NCBI GenBank assembly: GCA_016208415.1
Contig: JACQYB010000061.1
Span: 102,875-166,874, forward strand
Reading direction: 5' to 3'
Source of the DNA: Betaproteobacteria bacterium
Lineage (GTDB): Bacteria; Pseudomonadota; Gammaproteobacteria; Burkholderiales; Rhodocyclaceae
DNA: 64,000 bases
Of the stretch, positions 1 through 12,105 are shown piece after piece; position 1 is the stretch's first letter; the number at the start of each line of letters is the position of its first letter. A program made the translations under genes and the position numbers. The notes under the pieces are model-generated. The model ran no database searches and was not told the DNA's origin. It saw only the letters and a list, made by a program, of their open reading frames with translations.

Positions 1-50
1 CGTGCCGCCGAATGAAGCCTGAAACCGCGGCAGGGCGGCGCCGGGTCGGG

Positions 51-827
51 CTACCCCAGCCTGCAGGCCACGCTCAGGGCATAGCCGTAGGCCGTGATGG
101 TCTTCACCGGAAGGGCGTGGCCGAAGGCCTGGAGGCTCTTCTTGCGCAGCCGGGCGAGCAGCACGTCGATGCGGTTGTATTCAGCCGCGGTGTTGTCCGG
201 GTTGCCGAGTTTCGCGGCGATGGTGGCCTTGCTGACCATTTCGCCCCCGGCCTCCGCCAGGGGCAGCAGGAAATGGTATTCCTTGGCGGTCAGCGTCAGG
301 CGCTTTCCCTCCGGAGAGATCAGTTCCCAGCGGTTGGTATCGAGGCACCAGGATGACCCGGAAGTCCCCGGCGCGGCAGGGACATTGGCCGCAGCGACGG
401 GCGGAGCACCGGCGGGGGAACTCGCAGCGGCGCTCGCTGCCGCCGGCGCAGCGGAAAGACGCCGCCGCGTGACGGCATGGATGTTGGCGACCAGTTCCCG
501 CAGGTCTACCGGCTTGGTGAGATAGAGGTCGGCCCCGCTCGCCAGGCCGGTGAGCCGGTCATCCAGGGCGATGCGGGCGCTGACGATGATCAGCGCCAGA
601 TCGGGCATGCGGCTCAAGTGCCGGGCGATGCTGAAGCCGTCTTCCCCCGGCAGGCCGATATCGAGGATCACCACGTCCACCGGCTTGACGAGCATCTGCC
701 GGTAGAGCGCCGTGGCGCTGCCGACGCCCCAGACGCTGAAGCCGCTGTCCTCCAGGAAATCCGTCATGTTGTCGCGCAGATCGAGATCGTCCTCGACCAC
801 GGCGATGCGCAAGGGATTGCCACTCAT
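51..827 (-). CDS. OmpR-type response regulator
   Basis: Cytoplasmic two-component response regulator of 258 aa. The receiver domain spans residues 6-118, with the acidic pair EDD near residue 12, the predicted phospho-acceptor Asp56 in VVILDIGLPG, Ser83 and Lys105 in the YLTKP motif. A long Ala/Pro linker (about 125-157) joins it to a C-terminal winged-helix DNA-binding domain (about 158-255, LTLTAKEYHFLL then LLARLRKK). The start codon overlaps the end of the upstream sensor kinase by 4 nt, so the pair is translationally coupled and almost certainly cognate. The linker is longer than usual for OmpR proteins. Target genes are not evident. Confidence 0.9.
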   Translation of the reverse strand: MSGNPLRIAVVEDDLDLRDNMTDFLEDSGFSVWGVGSATALYRQMLVKPVDVVILDIGLPGEDGFSIARHLSRMPDLALIIVSARIALDDRLTGLASGADLYLTKPVDLRELVANIHAVTRRRLSAAPAAASAAASSPAGAPPVAAANVPAAPGTSGSSWCLDTNRWELISPEGKRLTLTAKEYHFLLPLAEAGGEMVSKATIAAKLGNPDNTAAEYNRIDVLLARLRKKSLQAFGHALPVKTITAYGYALSVACRLG

Positions 828-3055
828 GCCGGTTCTCCCCGTGTTCCGGCCGCCGGTTCCGCGCCCCTTCCATCGCCGGGCCGTGGTTGCGGCAGACGGA
901 CGGTGAACGTGGAACCCTTGCCGGGCATGCTGGCCAGATCGAGCGTGCCGCCGTGCAGATCGACGATGCGCCTGACCAGCGTCAGCCCGAGGCCGGCGCC
1001 GGATATGTGCTCCACGTTGCTGCTGCGGTAATAGCGCGAAAAGATCCTGTCCTGTTCTTGCGGGCGGATGCCGATGCCCTGGTCACTCACGCTGATCGCC
1101 AGGGCGCCGTCGTCCTCGATGGTGCCGCGGAGGACGATTTCGCCGCCTTCGGGGGAGTACTTGACGGCGTTGTCCAGCAGGTTTTGCACCAGGATGGTCA
1201 GCAGGCGCGGATCGCCGTGGCAGCGCCGCGGCAGGTCGTCGGCCTCGACCCGGACCCGATGCAGTGCGCCGGCCAGCGACTGGGTCTGCTCCGCCAGCGC
1301 GGCGAGGAACGGGTGGATGGCGATGGACTCGGGCTGCACCTCCCAGCCACTGCTGTCGAAGCGGTCGTTGGCCAAATAGTTTTCCAGGAAGGTGGTCATG
1401 CGTTTGATGCCGCGGCGAACGCGCTGGATGATGCGCTCCGCCGCGCCGGATTCAGCGCAGCGCGAGGCCAGCACCTGCACCGAGGAATCGATGACGGCCA
1501 GCGGCGAGCGAAACTCGTGGGACACCATGGCGAGGAATTGCCGCTGCTCGGCCAGAGAATGTTCCGCCAGTTCCTTGGCCTCGCGCAGGCGGGCCTGGGC
1601 GCGTTCGCGATCGGTGATGTCGATGCCCAGCGAAATCACGCCGACGATCCTGTCGTTCTTGTCGTGGAAGGGCGCGGTGCTCCAGTCGCAGGTGACGAGT
1701 TGCCCCGCCTTGGTCAGGTTCTGGCTGATGGAATGGGTGGGATGGGGGTCACCCAATGGACCCTTGACGACGTCCCGGGTGTGGGCCTGCGCCGAGGGGG
1801 GCACCACCAGGTCGTAGAGACTCCTGCCGATGGCCTCCGCGCTGGTCCAGCCGAACATGGCCCTCGAACCGTTGTTCCAGTCGATGATCCGGTCGTCGCC
1901 GTCGGTCACGATCAGGGCCACCGGAACGGCGTCGAATACGGTGCGGAAGCGCTTTTCGCTGCTGGTCAGGTGGCGGTTGATGCGCAAGATGTAGACGGCC
2001 ACCGAGGCGATCGCCAGCGCCAGCAGCACCACGCCGGCAAGCGTCAGGTAGAGCCAGGTCAGGTCGGGCGGCTGCGGGTGGGGGTCGTAAAGGAAGCCCT
2101 CCAGGTTCGGCTTCGCCGGGAGCATCCCCAGCTCCGCATAGACTTCGGCGATGTGCTGCCAGCGCCCCGGGTGCATGTGGCCCGGTTCGACAAGATCGGG
2201 GCGCAGCAGGGCGTTCATCTGCCGCGCTTCGTACAGCAGGTGCTCGTGGCTGCGCGCCGTCTTGTATTCGTTCTCGATCAGCCCGACGATTTCCTCGGGG
2301 TGCCGCATGGCGTATTCCCAGCCTTTCAGGCTGGCGGCGCGGAAGGCCTTCACCCGCTCCGGGTGATTCCCGATTTGCCCCTCGGTGGTGAACAGGTTGT
2401 CGCCGTAGAAATCGATTCCGGCCGAGCGCGGCGAATACAGCACGTACTCGTGCCTGCCTTCCAGCAGGGTGAAGGACTCCGTGGTGACGTAGATGGATGT
2501 GCCGTCGATCTCTCCCCGCACGAGCTTCTCAAGGGCGGAGTCGTAGGCCAGCAGATTCACCTGGTCGATGGCCATACCCTCCCTGCGCAGATAGGCGAAC
2601 AACTCCGCCGATCCCGGCTCGATCATCAGCTTCTTGCTCGCCAGGTCGTGCAGGCTCTGGATTCCCGAGGTCTTGCGCGCCAGCAGGGCCAAGGGCGAAT
2701 GCTGGAAGATCGCCGCCAGGGCCACCACAGGGTCGCCCTTCTGCCGGTGCAACAGCAGATCCGTCGTGCCCACACCGAATTCGGCCTCGCCGGCCAGCAC
2801 CTTCTGCACGGCGTTGTCGCCCGGGCGGGCGGGAATGATCGCCACCTCCAGCCCGGAATCCCGGTAATACCCCTTGGCCTGCGCGGCGTAGTAGCCGGCG
2901 AACTGGAACTGGTGCAGCCACTTCAGTTGGAGGCGGACCTTGTCGAGAGCCTGCGCCGACGGCGCGTGGAGCCCGAGCAGGATGACGATGACGAAGGAGG
3001 TGAGGCCATGAAGCATCGCCGTTGCAACAGGGACGCGGCCGGGGGTTGCCGTCAT
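824..3055 (-). CDS. Hybrid sensor: NMT1/THI5-like binding domain + PAS + histidine kinase
   Basis: Membrane sensor kinase of 743 aa. Residues 1-36 are a signal peptide or anchor. Residues 38-270 form an NMT1/THI5-type substrate-binding domain (LKWLHQFQFAGYYAA, GYYRDSGL), normally found in ABC importers of thiamine-precursor-like or sulfonate-like ligands. One membrane helix follows (about 334-357), then a PAS domain (366-485), a HisKA helix with His513 in SHEFRSP, and an HATPase_c domain with the N box NLLDNAVKY, DQGIGI and GAGLGL. The ligand domain is predicted to be periplasmic, so the kinase probably senses a small organic molecule directly. It is coupled to the OmpR regulator downstream. 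The ligand cannot be named from sequence. The start was taken as the first Met giving a plausible signal sequence; no strong ribosome site is visible. Confidence 0.9.
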   Translation of the reverse strand: MTATPGRVPVATAMLHGLTSFVIVILLGLHAPSAQALDKVRLQLKWLHQFQFAGYYAAQAKGYYRDSGLEVAIIPARPGDNAVQKVLAGEAEFGVGTTDLLLHRQKGDPVVALAAIFQHSPLALLARKTSGIQSLHDLASKKLMIEPGSAELFAYLRREGMAIDQVNLLAYDSALEKLVRGEIDGTSIYVTTESFTLLEGRHEYVLYSPRSAGIDFYGDNLFTTEGQIGNHPERVKAFRAASLKGWEYAMRHPEEIVGLIENEYKTARSHEHLLYEARQMNALLRPDLVEPGHMHPGRWQHIAEVYAELGMLPAKPNLEGFLYDPHPQPPDLTWLYLTLAGVVLLALAIASVAVYILRINRHLTSSEKRFRTVFDAVPVALIVTDGDDRIIDWNNGSRAMFGWTSAEAIGRSLYDLVVPPSAQAHTRDVVKGPLGDPHPTHSISQNLTKAGQLVTCDWSTAPFHDKNDRIVGVISLGIDITDRERAQARLREAKELAEHSLAEQRQFLAMVSHEFRSPLAVIDSSVQVLASRCAESGAAERIIQRVRRGIKRMTTFLENYLANDRFDSSGWEVQPESIAIHPFLAALAEQTQSLAGALHRVRVEADDLPRRCHGDPRLLTILVQNLLDNAVKYSPEGGEIVLRGTIEDDGALAISVSDQGIGIRPQEQDRIFSRYYRSSNVEHISGAGLGLTLVRRIVDLHGGTLDLASMPGKGSTFTVRLPQPRPGDGRGAEPAAGTRGEPA

Positions 3056-3294
3056 GTTTGCGGGCTGTCAGGAGATGCAAGGACGTGAAAGGTTCGCGCG
3101 GGGAAACTCAGAACATGTAAGTTGCATACATCCCCGGCTCGCGGCGAATATAGCACAGGAAGGGCTCCCGGAATTCTGACGACAACCCGGGTCAGTCGTG
3201 GTCCCCGACTTGCGAACCGCCCCCGAAAGCAACCGGGAGTGCCGCATTCGCGGCAACGCTCCCCCGAACGCGGAGACGTCGAAAGGCAAAGGAA

Positions 3295-3738
3295 ATGCGT
3301 GTCCCATTACTTGCCGGGAAGGGCGCCGCCCTGCTCTGGCTGATCGCAGGGTGGGCGCTGACGGCGTGTGCGGCCTTGCCGGCCCGGGCCGATGTGGTCC
3401 TGATCGGAAACGCCAACGTTCCGAAAATGGACGCCACGACCGTGGCCAGGGTCTACACGGGAAAGACCGCGCTCGTCGACGGCGTTGAGGTCAGACCGAT
3501 ACATGCGCCCGCGGGATCGACCACACGGCATCGCTTTCTGCGGCACTACCTCGGCGTCGACGAGGAAAGCCACCTCAGCTACTGGACCGTGCGCCGCTAC
3601 ATCGGCATGGGCACGCCCCCGGCCGAGATGGCCAGCGTGCCCGAACTCATCCGCTTCGTCCGTGCCACGCCAGGCGCGGTGGGATACGTCGACAAGGGGA
3701 CTCTCCTGCCGGGCCTGAATGTGGTCTGCGATCCCTGA
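3295..3738 (+). CDS. Small secreted PstS-like phosphate-binding-family protein
   Basis: 147-aa exported protein with a signal peptide (residues 1-32, hydrophobic core LLWLIAGWALTACAALPARA). The mature part resembles the minimal PstS-like/phosphate ABC transporter substrate-binding family: VVLIGNANVPKMDATTVARVYTGK, FLRHYLG, and a C-terminal GAVGYVDKG motif. It is about half the length of true PstS, so it is probably not a transporter subunit; short homologues often stand alone beside sensory genes. A purine-rich AAAGGAA sits just before the ATG. It is divergent from the upstream two-component system, with a shared regulatory space of about 240 bp. Confident of family, unsure of ligand. Confidence 0.75.
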   Translation: MRVPLLAGKGAALLWLIAGWALTACAALPARADVVLIGNANVPKMDATTVARVYTGKTALVDGVEVRPIHAPAGSTTRHRFLRHYLGVDEESHLSYWTVRRYIGMGTPPAEMASVPELIRFVRATPGAVGYVDKGTLLPGLNVVCDP

Positions 3739-3795
3739 CCGCCGTCGGCCGGGGGCACGCCGCCGCGCTTGGCGGCGGCGGCGTTTCAGGCGTCG

Positions 3796-4455
3796 CTACT
3801 TCTTGCCGTGCTTGCCCTTGGGCACCACCGGCAGGGCGTCGACGAGCCCCGTCACCTCTTCCGGCGTCTGCTTCAGCAACAGCACCATGCCCGCCCGGAG
3901 AAGCTCGGACTTGGTACAGATGCGCCCGGCGCGGGCCACGGCCTCCCGCAGGGCCTTGAGTTGGCTCTGCTCGCTCTTGGGCAGGGAGAGCGAGTCGCGC
4001 ACCACCTTCTCACGCTTGGGCGGCTTCTCGGGCTTCGACGCCTTCTCGGCCTTGGCCGGCTTCTCGGGCTTCGTGGGCTTTTCCGCCTTGGGCGGCTTGG
4101 CGGCCTTGGCGCTCCGGGCGGGCTTATCGGCAGGAAGTTCCGGACCGGTTTCGGCCTGGGGCGCAGCCGCCGCGGCAGGCGGCTCGACCTGGGTGTCGAT
4201 TGCCGCGGCTGCCGCGGGAACCTTGCCCTGGGCAGGCTTCGCGGGCGCCTTCGTGGCGGCAGGACGCACCCTGGCCGCCGGGGGCTTCGGCCTTGACACC
4301 TTCGCCGCGGCGCTTGCCCCGGACGCCACAGCCATGGGTACGGCCTCGGCAACCGCTTCCCGGACGGCGGTCTCGGGTGCAGGAGGGGTTTCCTGCCCGC
4401 TCACGACGTCCTCGGGGCGCGATTCACTCGATGTGCTTTCGACTTCGCCTTCCAT
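3796..4455 (-). CDS. Lys/Ala/Pro-rich protein with C-terminal RHH-like domain
   Basis: 219-aa protein with two parts. Residues 1-150 are low-complexity, rich in Ala, Pro, Glu and Lys, with a run of KPEKP/KAEK-type repeats (about 110-145) reminiscent of bacterial histone H1-like tails. Residues 150-210 form a compact conserved region (VVRDSLSLPKSEQSQLKAL, then TKSELLRAGMVLLL) seen in many betaproteobacterial uncharacterised proteins and compatible with a ribbon-helix-helix DNA-binding fold. It ends in a basic tail, KGKHGKK. A nucleoid- or DNA-associated role is inference. It is convergent with the PstS-like gene. Confidence 0.7.
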   Translation of the reverse strand: MEGEVESTSSESRPEDVVSGQETPPAPETAVREAVAEAVPMAVASGASAAAKVSRPKPPAARVRPAATKAPAKPAQGKVPAAAAAIDTQVEPPAAAAAPQAETGPELPADKPARSAKAAKPPKAEKPTKPEKPAKAEKASKPEKPPKREKVVRDSLSLPKSEQSQLKALREAVARAGRICTKSELLRAGMVLLLKQTPEEVTGLVDALPVVPKGKHGKK

Positions 4456-4679
4456 CTTTCACCTCCACTGAGCAGCCGCGAAAGCTGCATTTCCACGAAA
4501 CAGGAAGAGACGATCGCAAGCCGGCGAGCACAACGCGGCGACAGTCAGCCTCCTGCCCCGGCCGCTGCCCGCCGGCTTCGATCGTACGGTGTCAGCGTAT
4601 TACCGAATGTCCACCGCATGCAAGCCTGCGCTCCACGATTTGACCTTTGGGGGCGCCGCTTGTCGTGTCGCGGCCGAGT

Positions 4680-4892
4680 TCAGCCCTTCGGCCAGAGAAT
4701 CATCCGGGTACGGCGGAACAGGGCGATGGTGCGGCCGGTGGACTCGACGGTGATGTCGGCATCCCACACCCGGGTATTGCGGCCCGGATGCCCGGCGCGC
4801 GCCTCGCAGAGGATGGCGCCGTCGCGCACGGTGCCGAGGAAGTTGCTCTTGAACTCGATGGCGGCGGCGTGAGCCGCGCCCGCTCTTTCCAT
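4680..4892 (-). pseudogene. 5'-truncated PaaI-type hotdog thioesterase
   Basis: The 70-residue frame reads like the C-terminal half of a PaaI-family acyl-CoA thioesterase: an EFKSNFLG strand, then ILCEARAGHPGRNTRVWDADI and the terminal strand IALFRRTRMIL. The N-terminal half of the hotdog fold, including the catalytic Asp/Asn region, is absent upstream in all frames. It is therefore a remnant or a severely truncated gene. Nearby genes give no functional context. Confidence 0.5.
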
Positions 4893-4970
4893 TCCGGGTC
4901 ATCCGCCTGCGCGCCGCCACCCCGGCGCACGCCGCCGGATCGATGCCCGACGGCGCGCGCAACCTGCCCG

Positions 4971-5471
4971 TTACAGCGGCGGGATGCGCAGCACCTGTCC
5001 GGGGTAGATCTTGTCCGGATGCTGCAGCATGGGCTTGTTGGCCTCGAAGATGGCCGGGTACTTGTTGGCGTTGCCGTACATCTCCTTGGCGACCTTGGAA
5101 AGGTTGTCGCCGCGCTGCACGGTGTAGTAGCGCGCCTCGGGCGCTGCCCGGGAGACCGTCATCATGTCGTTGACCTGGGCCACGCCTTCCACGTTGCCCG
5201 CCGACAGCAGGATCTTTTCCTTGATCTCCTGACTGTCGGCCACGCCATAGACCGTGGCGGTGTGGGAAGCGCCGTCGAAGGTGACGGTGAGGCCGGTGGC
5301 GGAAAGCCCCACGGCCTTGATGTAGCCCATGATCGCCTCGCCCGCCGCGTCATTGGCGCGCTTGACGTTCTCCGCGCTGGGCTGGGCCGCGGCCGCATCC
5401 TGGGCGGCCTTGGCCTCGCCGCGCCCGAACAGCTTTTCTCCGGCATCCTTGATGAATGAAAGCAGTCCCAT
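4971..5471 (-). CDS. lysM: BON-LysM domain protein (Kbp/YgaU-like)
   Basis: 166-aa protein of the Kbp/YgaU family. The start MGLLSFIKDAGEKLFG was chosen because a perfect AGGAGG lies just upstream (5475-5481); a longer N-terminus has no such site. A BON domain (about 28-105, with LSATGLTVTFDGASHTATVYG) is followed by a LysM domain (about 115-165, YYTVQRGDNLSKVAKEMYG, then IYPGQVLRIPPL). E. coli Kbp is a cytoplasmic potassium-binding protein; LysM suggests peptidoglycan affinity in related proteins. There is no signal peptide, so a cytoplasmic location is likely. Monocistronic. Confidence 0.9.
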   Translation of the reverse strand: MGLLSFIKDAGEKLFGRGEAKAAQDAAAAQPSAENVKRANDAAGEAIMGYIKAVGLSATGLTVTFDGASHTATVYGVADSQEIKEKILLSAGNVEGVAQVNDMMTVSRAAPEARYYTVQRGDNLSKVAKEMYGNANKYPAIFEANKPMLQHPDKIYPGQVLRIPPL

Positions 5472-5603
5472 AAGACCTCCTGTCGCTGTGGGTTGAGGAA
5501 ACGCGCCGGGGCCCGGCGCCTTTCCAGTGTAGCCCGCAAGCATTGCGGAAGGAGTGAAAATGGATGGCGCCGCGGCGGCGCGGCCGGCAACCCCCGGGGG
5601 GCC

Positions 5604-8234
<2,631 letters not shown>

Positions 8235-8378
8235 GCCCAATGCCTCTCCGGGGGGGAACCACGGCGCTGCGCAACCGCACGGGCACCCGCCCGGAAAGCC
8301 GCATCTCGCCTTGGGTTTCGGGTATTGTAACGCATCGCACAGGTGCCCCCACCCACCCCTCCGGCGGAGGTTTCGCCC

Positions 8379-9887
8379 ATGCCATGCCTGCTCGCCCTGG
8401 ACCAGGGAACCACCAGTTCCCGCGCCATCGTGTTCAACGAGGAAGGCTCGCCCCTGGGCGAGGCGCGGCGCGAACTGCGCCAGATCTACCCGCAGCCCGG
8501 CTGGGTGGAACACGACCCGCTGGAGATCTGGGAAGGGCAACTGGCCTGCGCCCGCGGGGCACTGGCGGACGCCGGCATCCACCCCGCCGACGTCGGCGCC
8601 ATCGGCATCACCAACCAGCGCGAAACCACCCTCCTGTGGGAACGCGCCACCGGACGGCCGCTGGCCAACGCCATCGTGTGGCAGGACCGGCGCACCGCCG
8701 ACCTGTGCGACCGCCTGCGCGCCGGGGGCCGGGAAGCCGAAGTCCACGCCCGTACCGGCCTGGTACTGGACCCCTACTTCTCCGCCACCAAGCTGGCCTG
8801 GCTGCTGGACCACCTGCCCGGCGCCCGGGCGCGGGCGCAGCGCGGCGAACTGGCCTTCGGCACCGTGGACACCTGGCTGATCTGGCAGCTCACCGGGGGG
8901 CGCCAGCACCTCACCGACGTCACCAACGCCTCCCGCACCCTGCTGCTGGATCTGGCCCGCGGCGACTGGGACGAAGACATGCTGGAGCTGTTCCGCATCC
9001 CGCGGGCGCTGCTGCCGCGGGTGGTGCCCTCCTCGGGATGGCTGGGACATACGCTGCCCGAGCACTTCGACGGCGTGGCCCTGCCGATTGGCGGCGTGGC
9101 CGGCGACCAGCAGGCGGCGCTTTTCGGCCAGGCCTGCCACGCCCCCGGCCAGGCCAAGAACACCTACGGCACCGGCTGCTTCCTGCTCATGCATACCGGC
9201 GCCACGCGCCGGCAATCCGCTCACGGCCTCGTCGCCACGGCCGCCGCCCAGACCGGCAGCCAGCCCGCCTACGCCCTGGAAGGCGGCGTGTTCGTGGCGG
9301 GCGCCGCGGTGCAATGGCTGCGCGACGGGCTGGGGCTGATCCGCCACTCCGGCGAGGTGGAGGCGCTGGCGGCGCAGGTGCCCGACAGCGGCGGCGTGGT
9401 GTTCGTGCCCGCCTTCACCGGCCTGGGCGCGCCCCACTGGGATGCCCGCGCCCGCGGCACCCTGCTCGGGCTGACCCGCGGCAGCAGCGGCGCCCACATC
9501 GCCCGGGCGGCGCTGGAGGCCATCGCCTTCCAGTCGGCCGAACTGGCCGCAGCCGTGGCCGCCGACAGCGGCACGGCACTGGAAGCCCTGCGGGTGGACG
9601 GAGGCGCCAGTGCCAACGACCTGCTCATGCAGTTCCAGGCCGACCTGCTGGGCGTACCCGTCCAGCGCCCGCGGGTGCAGGAGACCACCGCCCTGGGCGC
9701 GGCCTACCTGGCCGGCCTGGCCGCAGGCGTGTGGCACCATCCGGCGGAAATCGCCGCCATCTGGCAGATCGATCGCGAGTTTTTGCCGCGCATGTCCCGC
9801 GACGAAGCCCGGGCACGCATGGCACGGTGGAGCGAGGCGGTGGCCCGCTCCCGCGGATGGGATGCCGGCGCTCCGCCGGCGGGCTGA
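8379..9887 (+). CDS. glpK: Glycerol kinase
   Basis: 502-aa FGGY-family kinase that phosphorylates glycerol to sn-glycerol 3-phosphate in the cytoplasm. The start [16 protein letters not shown] was selected because GGCGGAGG lies 8 nt upstream. Signatures: [12 protein letters not shown] (phosphate 1), WQDRRTAD, the ATP-site segment [15 protein letters not shown] and the C-terminal [16 protein letters not shown]. No glpF or glpD adjoins, but a ugpQ/ugpB pair that supplies or recognises glycerol phosphates lies 2-4 kb downstream on the other strand. Full length. Confidence 0.97.
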   Translation: MPCLLALDQGTTSSRAIVFNEEGSPLGEARRELRQIYPQPGWVEHDPLEIWEGQLACARGALADAGIHPADVGAIGITNQRETTLLWERATGRPLANAIVWQDRRTADLCDRLRAGGREAEVHARTGLVLDPYFSATKLAWLLDHLPGARARAQRGELAFGTVDTWLIWQLTGGRQHLTDVTNASRTLLLDLARGDWDEDMLELFRIPRALLPRVVPSSGWLGHTLPEHFDGVALPIGGVAGDQQAALFGQACHAPGQAKNTYGTGCFLLMHTGATRRQSAHGLVATAAAQTGSQPAYALEGGVFVAGAAVQWLRDGLGLIRHSGEVEALAAQVPDSGGVVFVPAFTGLGAPHWDARARGTLLGLTRGSSGAHIARAALEAIAFQSAELAAAVAADSGTALEALRVDGGASANDLLMQFQADLLGVPVQRPRVQETTALGAAYLAGLAAGVWHHPAEIAAIWQIDREFLPRMSRDEARARMARWSEAVARSRGWDAGAPPAG

Positions 9888-10173
9888 GGGTTGGCCGAGT
9901 CCACGCTCCGTAGTGAGCACTTGCGATGGCCGCACGGCTTCAGGGACGGCCACCTGGTGCCGTAACTTGTGGCAGCGGCACGTCGCCGGGCGTTGTGTGC
10001 ATCACAATCCGCATCATCGTCGACGCGATTCGCGAAGCGCATCACGAGGCCTGTCGCGCGCGGCGCTATAGCCTTCGGCCCGTTGTCATCGACAGCGGAG
10101 GTCGCGCCCATGCAACTGCCTGAAATACAAGGCGCGTCACTCCGCCAAGGCACCCACAGCGGACGGTACGAAC

Positions 10174-10980
10174 ATGCAGGTTGCACACCATCGCCCGGCG
10201 CGGGCGGACGGGTTCGTGTTCTATTCGGTGGCCATCAGCACCCTGCTGCAGGGTGCGGCCCCGGTGCACGTGCGCAACCTCTCCGCCCTCTTCGGCGAAG
10301 ACGAGGACGTGCGCGTCTGGCTCTACCAGGTCTGGCTGCAGGAAGAAACCCAGCACTCCCAGATGCTGCAGACCTACGTGGGCCAGGTGTGGCCGGAGTT
10401 CAACCTCAAGGATTCGTTCTCCCGCTACCTCTTCGCGCTGCGTGACCGCATGGGACAACCGCGCGAGCAAAGGCCCCCCGGCCTGGAAGCGCTGGCCTGC
10501 TGCCTGATGGAAGCGGAGGCGGCGCTCATGTTCCGGGTGCTTTCGGTCTATACGCCGGACCCGGAACTCAAGCGCCTGATGCTGCAGATCAGCGCCACCA
10601 AGCTGCGCCACTACAACTTCTACCGCGAGACGATGGAACGGCTGGAGCAGCAATCCCCCAGCCCGGCGCTGCACAAGGCGCTGACGGTGCTGCGCTGCCA
10701 GCGCGACGTCGAGGACGGCAACCTGGCCCTCGCCTTCCGCCCCCTCAACGCCCACTGGGGACGCAACGTGCCGTTCGGGATGATGGACTACGGGCTGTTC
10801 CTCGCCCACGCCGGCAAGGTGATGGGGCAGTACTACCCGTTCGAGGAAGTGCGCCGCCTGCTGGTGGCGCCGCTGCGCCGCCACGGCCCCTTGAGCGCGC
10901 TGTTCGTCGGACTGGCGCTGCGCTACGTGGAACGCCTCTACGTGGCGCGCGGCCGCCTCGCCCCCGCCACGGCGCTCTGA
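10174..10980 (+). CDS. Ferritin-like / acyl-ACP desaturase-like protein, copy 1
   Basis: 268-aa all-helical protein. I do not recognise a characterised orthologue. The core aligns by eye with the di-iron acyl-ACP desaturase / ferritin-like superfamily: WLQEETQHSQMLQTYV matches the EExxH helix and MEAEAALMF a second Glu helix. The last metal helix, normally a DEKRH-type motif, reads ISATKLRHYNFY and lacks the expected Glu; the first helix (STLLQGAAPVH) also lacks a clear Glu. The dinuclear site therefore looks incomplete or re-wired. No signal peptide. A paralogue follows 225 bp downstream in the same orientation. Oxidative, redox-storage and structural roles are all possible. Confidence 0.6.
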   Translation: MQVAHHRPARADGFVFYSVAISTLLQGAAPVHVRNLSALFGEDEDVRVWLYQVWLQEETQHSQMLQTYVGQVWPEFNLKDSFSRYLFALRDRMGQPREQRPPGLEALACCLMEAEAALMFRVLSVYTPDPELKRLMLQISATKLRHYNFYRETMERLEQQSPSPALHKALTVLRCQRDVEDGNLALAFRPLNAHWGRNVPFGMMDYGLFLAHAGKVMGQYYPFEEVRRLLVAPLRRHGPLSALFVGLALRYVERLYVARGRLAPATAL

Positions 10981-11205
10981 GCACCCGCGCAAGCTGCGTT
11001 GCGACCGGCCCGGGCCGCCTTCGTCGCCCTCCGCAACTTCGCCGCAGACGACTCGCCAAGGCCCTTTCCCCGGGGCGGACATCCTTAAAGCCCGTTACAC
11101 CCTTGTGCTGCGGGCGCCCCTGCCCTAAGGTCTGCGCTTATAACTTTTTAACAATAGCGGTTCGAGCCGGACGCAAGCCGTCCTGCTTCAAAGGGGAGAG
11201 GTGAA

Positions 11206-12096
11206 ATGGCAGTCGTCCGGAGCGCGCTGTCGCTGCGCGAACCCGTGTTGCCGCCGGCGCAACGCAGCGTCCCGCAGGCGGGCAGGGTGTACTCGATGTC
11301 CCATCACCGGCCGGCACGAGCCGATGGGTTCATCTTCTACGCCTTGGCGGTGACGGCCCAACTGCAGGGCACGGCACCCATCCACGCGCGCAATCTGGCC
11401 AGCCTGTTCTGCGACGACGACGAGGTCTGCGACTGGCTGCACGAGACGTGGCTGCCGGAGGAGCGGGCCCACGCGGCGCAGATCCAGGATTACATCGTGC
11501 GCCTGTGGCCGGATTTCCGCTGGCAGGAGTCCTACACCCGTTTCCTGCATGCCTTCCGCGACCGTCGTTGCGGAACCATCGCCGCCCAGCGGGCCGGGCT
11601 GTCGGCGCTGGGCTGCTGCCTCATGGAGGCGGAGGTGGCGCTCATGTTCCGCGTGCTCTCCGCCTATACGGCAGACCCGGAACTCAAGCGCCTGATGCTG
11701 TCCATCAGCGCCGCCAAGCTGCGCCACTACAACTTCTACCGCGACGCCCTGGGTCGGCTGGAAAAGCGCTCCCCCAGCTCCGCCCTGCACAAGGCGCTGA
11801 CGGTGCTGCGCTGCCAGAAGGCGGTGGAGGACGGCGACATCGCGCTCGCCTTCCGCCCGCTCAACGCCCACTGGGGGCGCAACGCGCCGTTCCGCATGAT
11901 GGACTACCCCACGTTCCTCGCCTGTGCCGGCAAGGTCATGGGCCATTTCTACCCCTTCGACGAAGCCCGCCGCCTGCTGGTGGACCCGTTGCGGCGCCAG
12001 GGTCCGCTCAGCGCACTGTTCGTCGCCCTGGCGCTGCGCTACGTGGAACGGCTGTACGTGGCCCGTGGCCGCCTGGCACCCAGCGGCTTCCTGTGA
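11206..12096 (+). CDS. Ferritin-like / acyl-ACP desaturase-like protein, copy 2
   Basis: 296-aa paralogue of the preceding gene. The start at 11206 is supported by GGGGAGAGG just upstream, giving a 35-residue N-terminal extension absent from copy 1. The pattern is the same: WLPEERAHAAQIQDY (EExxH), MEAEVALMFRVLSAYT, then ISAAKLRHYNFY without the canonical Glu. The second half (LHKALTVLRCQ, FRPLNAHWGRN, LALRYVERLYVARGRLAP) is almost identical to copy 1; the first 90 core residues are much more divergent. The upstream spacer has an A/T-rich patch (about 11137-11160) that may hold its own promoter. It converges on ugpQ with a 9-nt gap. Confidence 0.6.
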   Translation: MAVVRSALSLREPVLPPAQRSVPQAGRVYSMSHHRPARADGFIFYALAVTAQLQGTAPIHARNLASLFCDDDEVCDWLHETWLPEERAHAAQIQDYIVRLWPDFRWQESYTRFLHAFRDRRCGTIAAQRAGLSALGCCLMEAEVALMFRVLSAYTADPELKRLMLSISAAKLRHYNFYRDALGRLEKRSPSSALHKALTVLRCQKAVEDGDIALAFRPLNAHWGRNAPFRMMDYPTFLACAGKVMGHFYPFDEARRLLVDPLRRQGPLSALFVALALRYVERLYVARGRLAPSGFL

Positions 12097-12105
12097 CGAG
12101 GGGAA

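Noticed and set aside
8240-9913. Long alternative frame overlapping glpK
   Set aside because: Arg/Pro/Gly-rich, no motif; the glpK frame carries all FGGY motifs.
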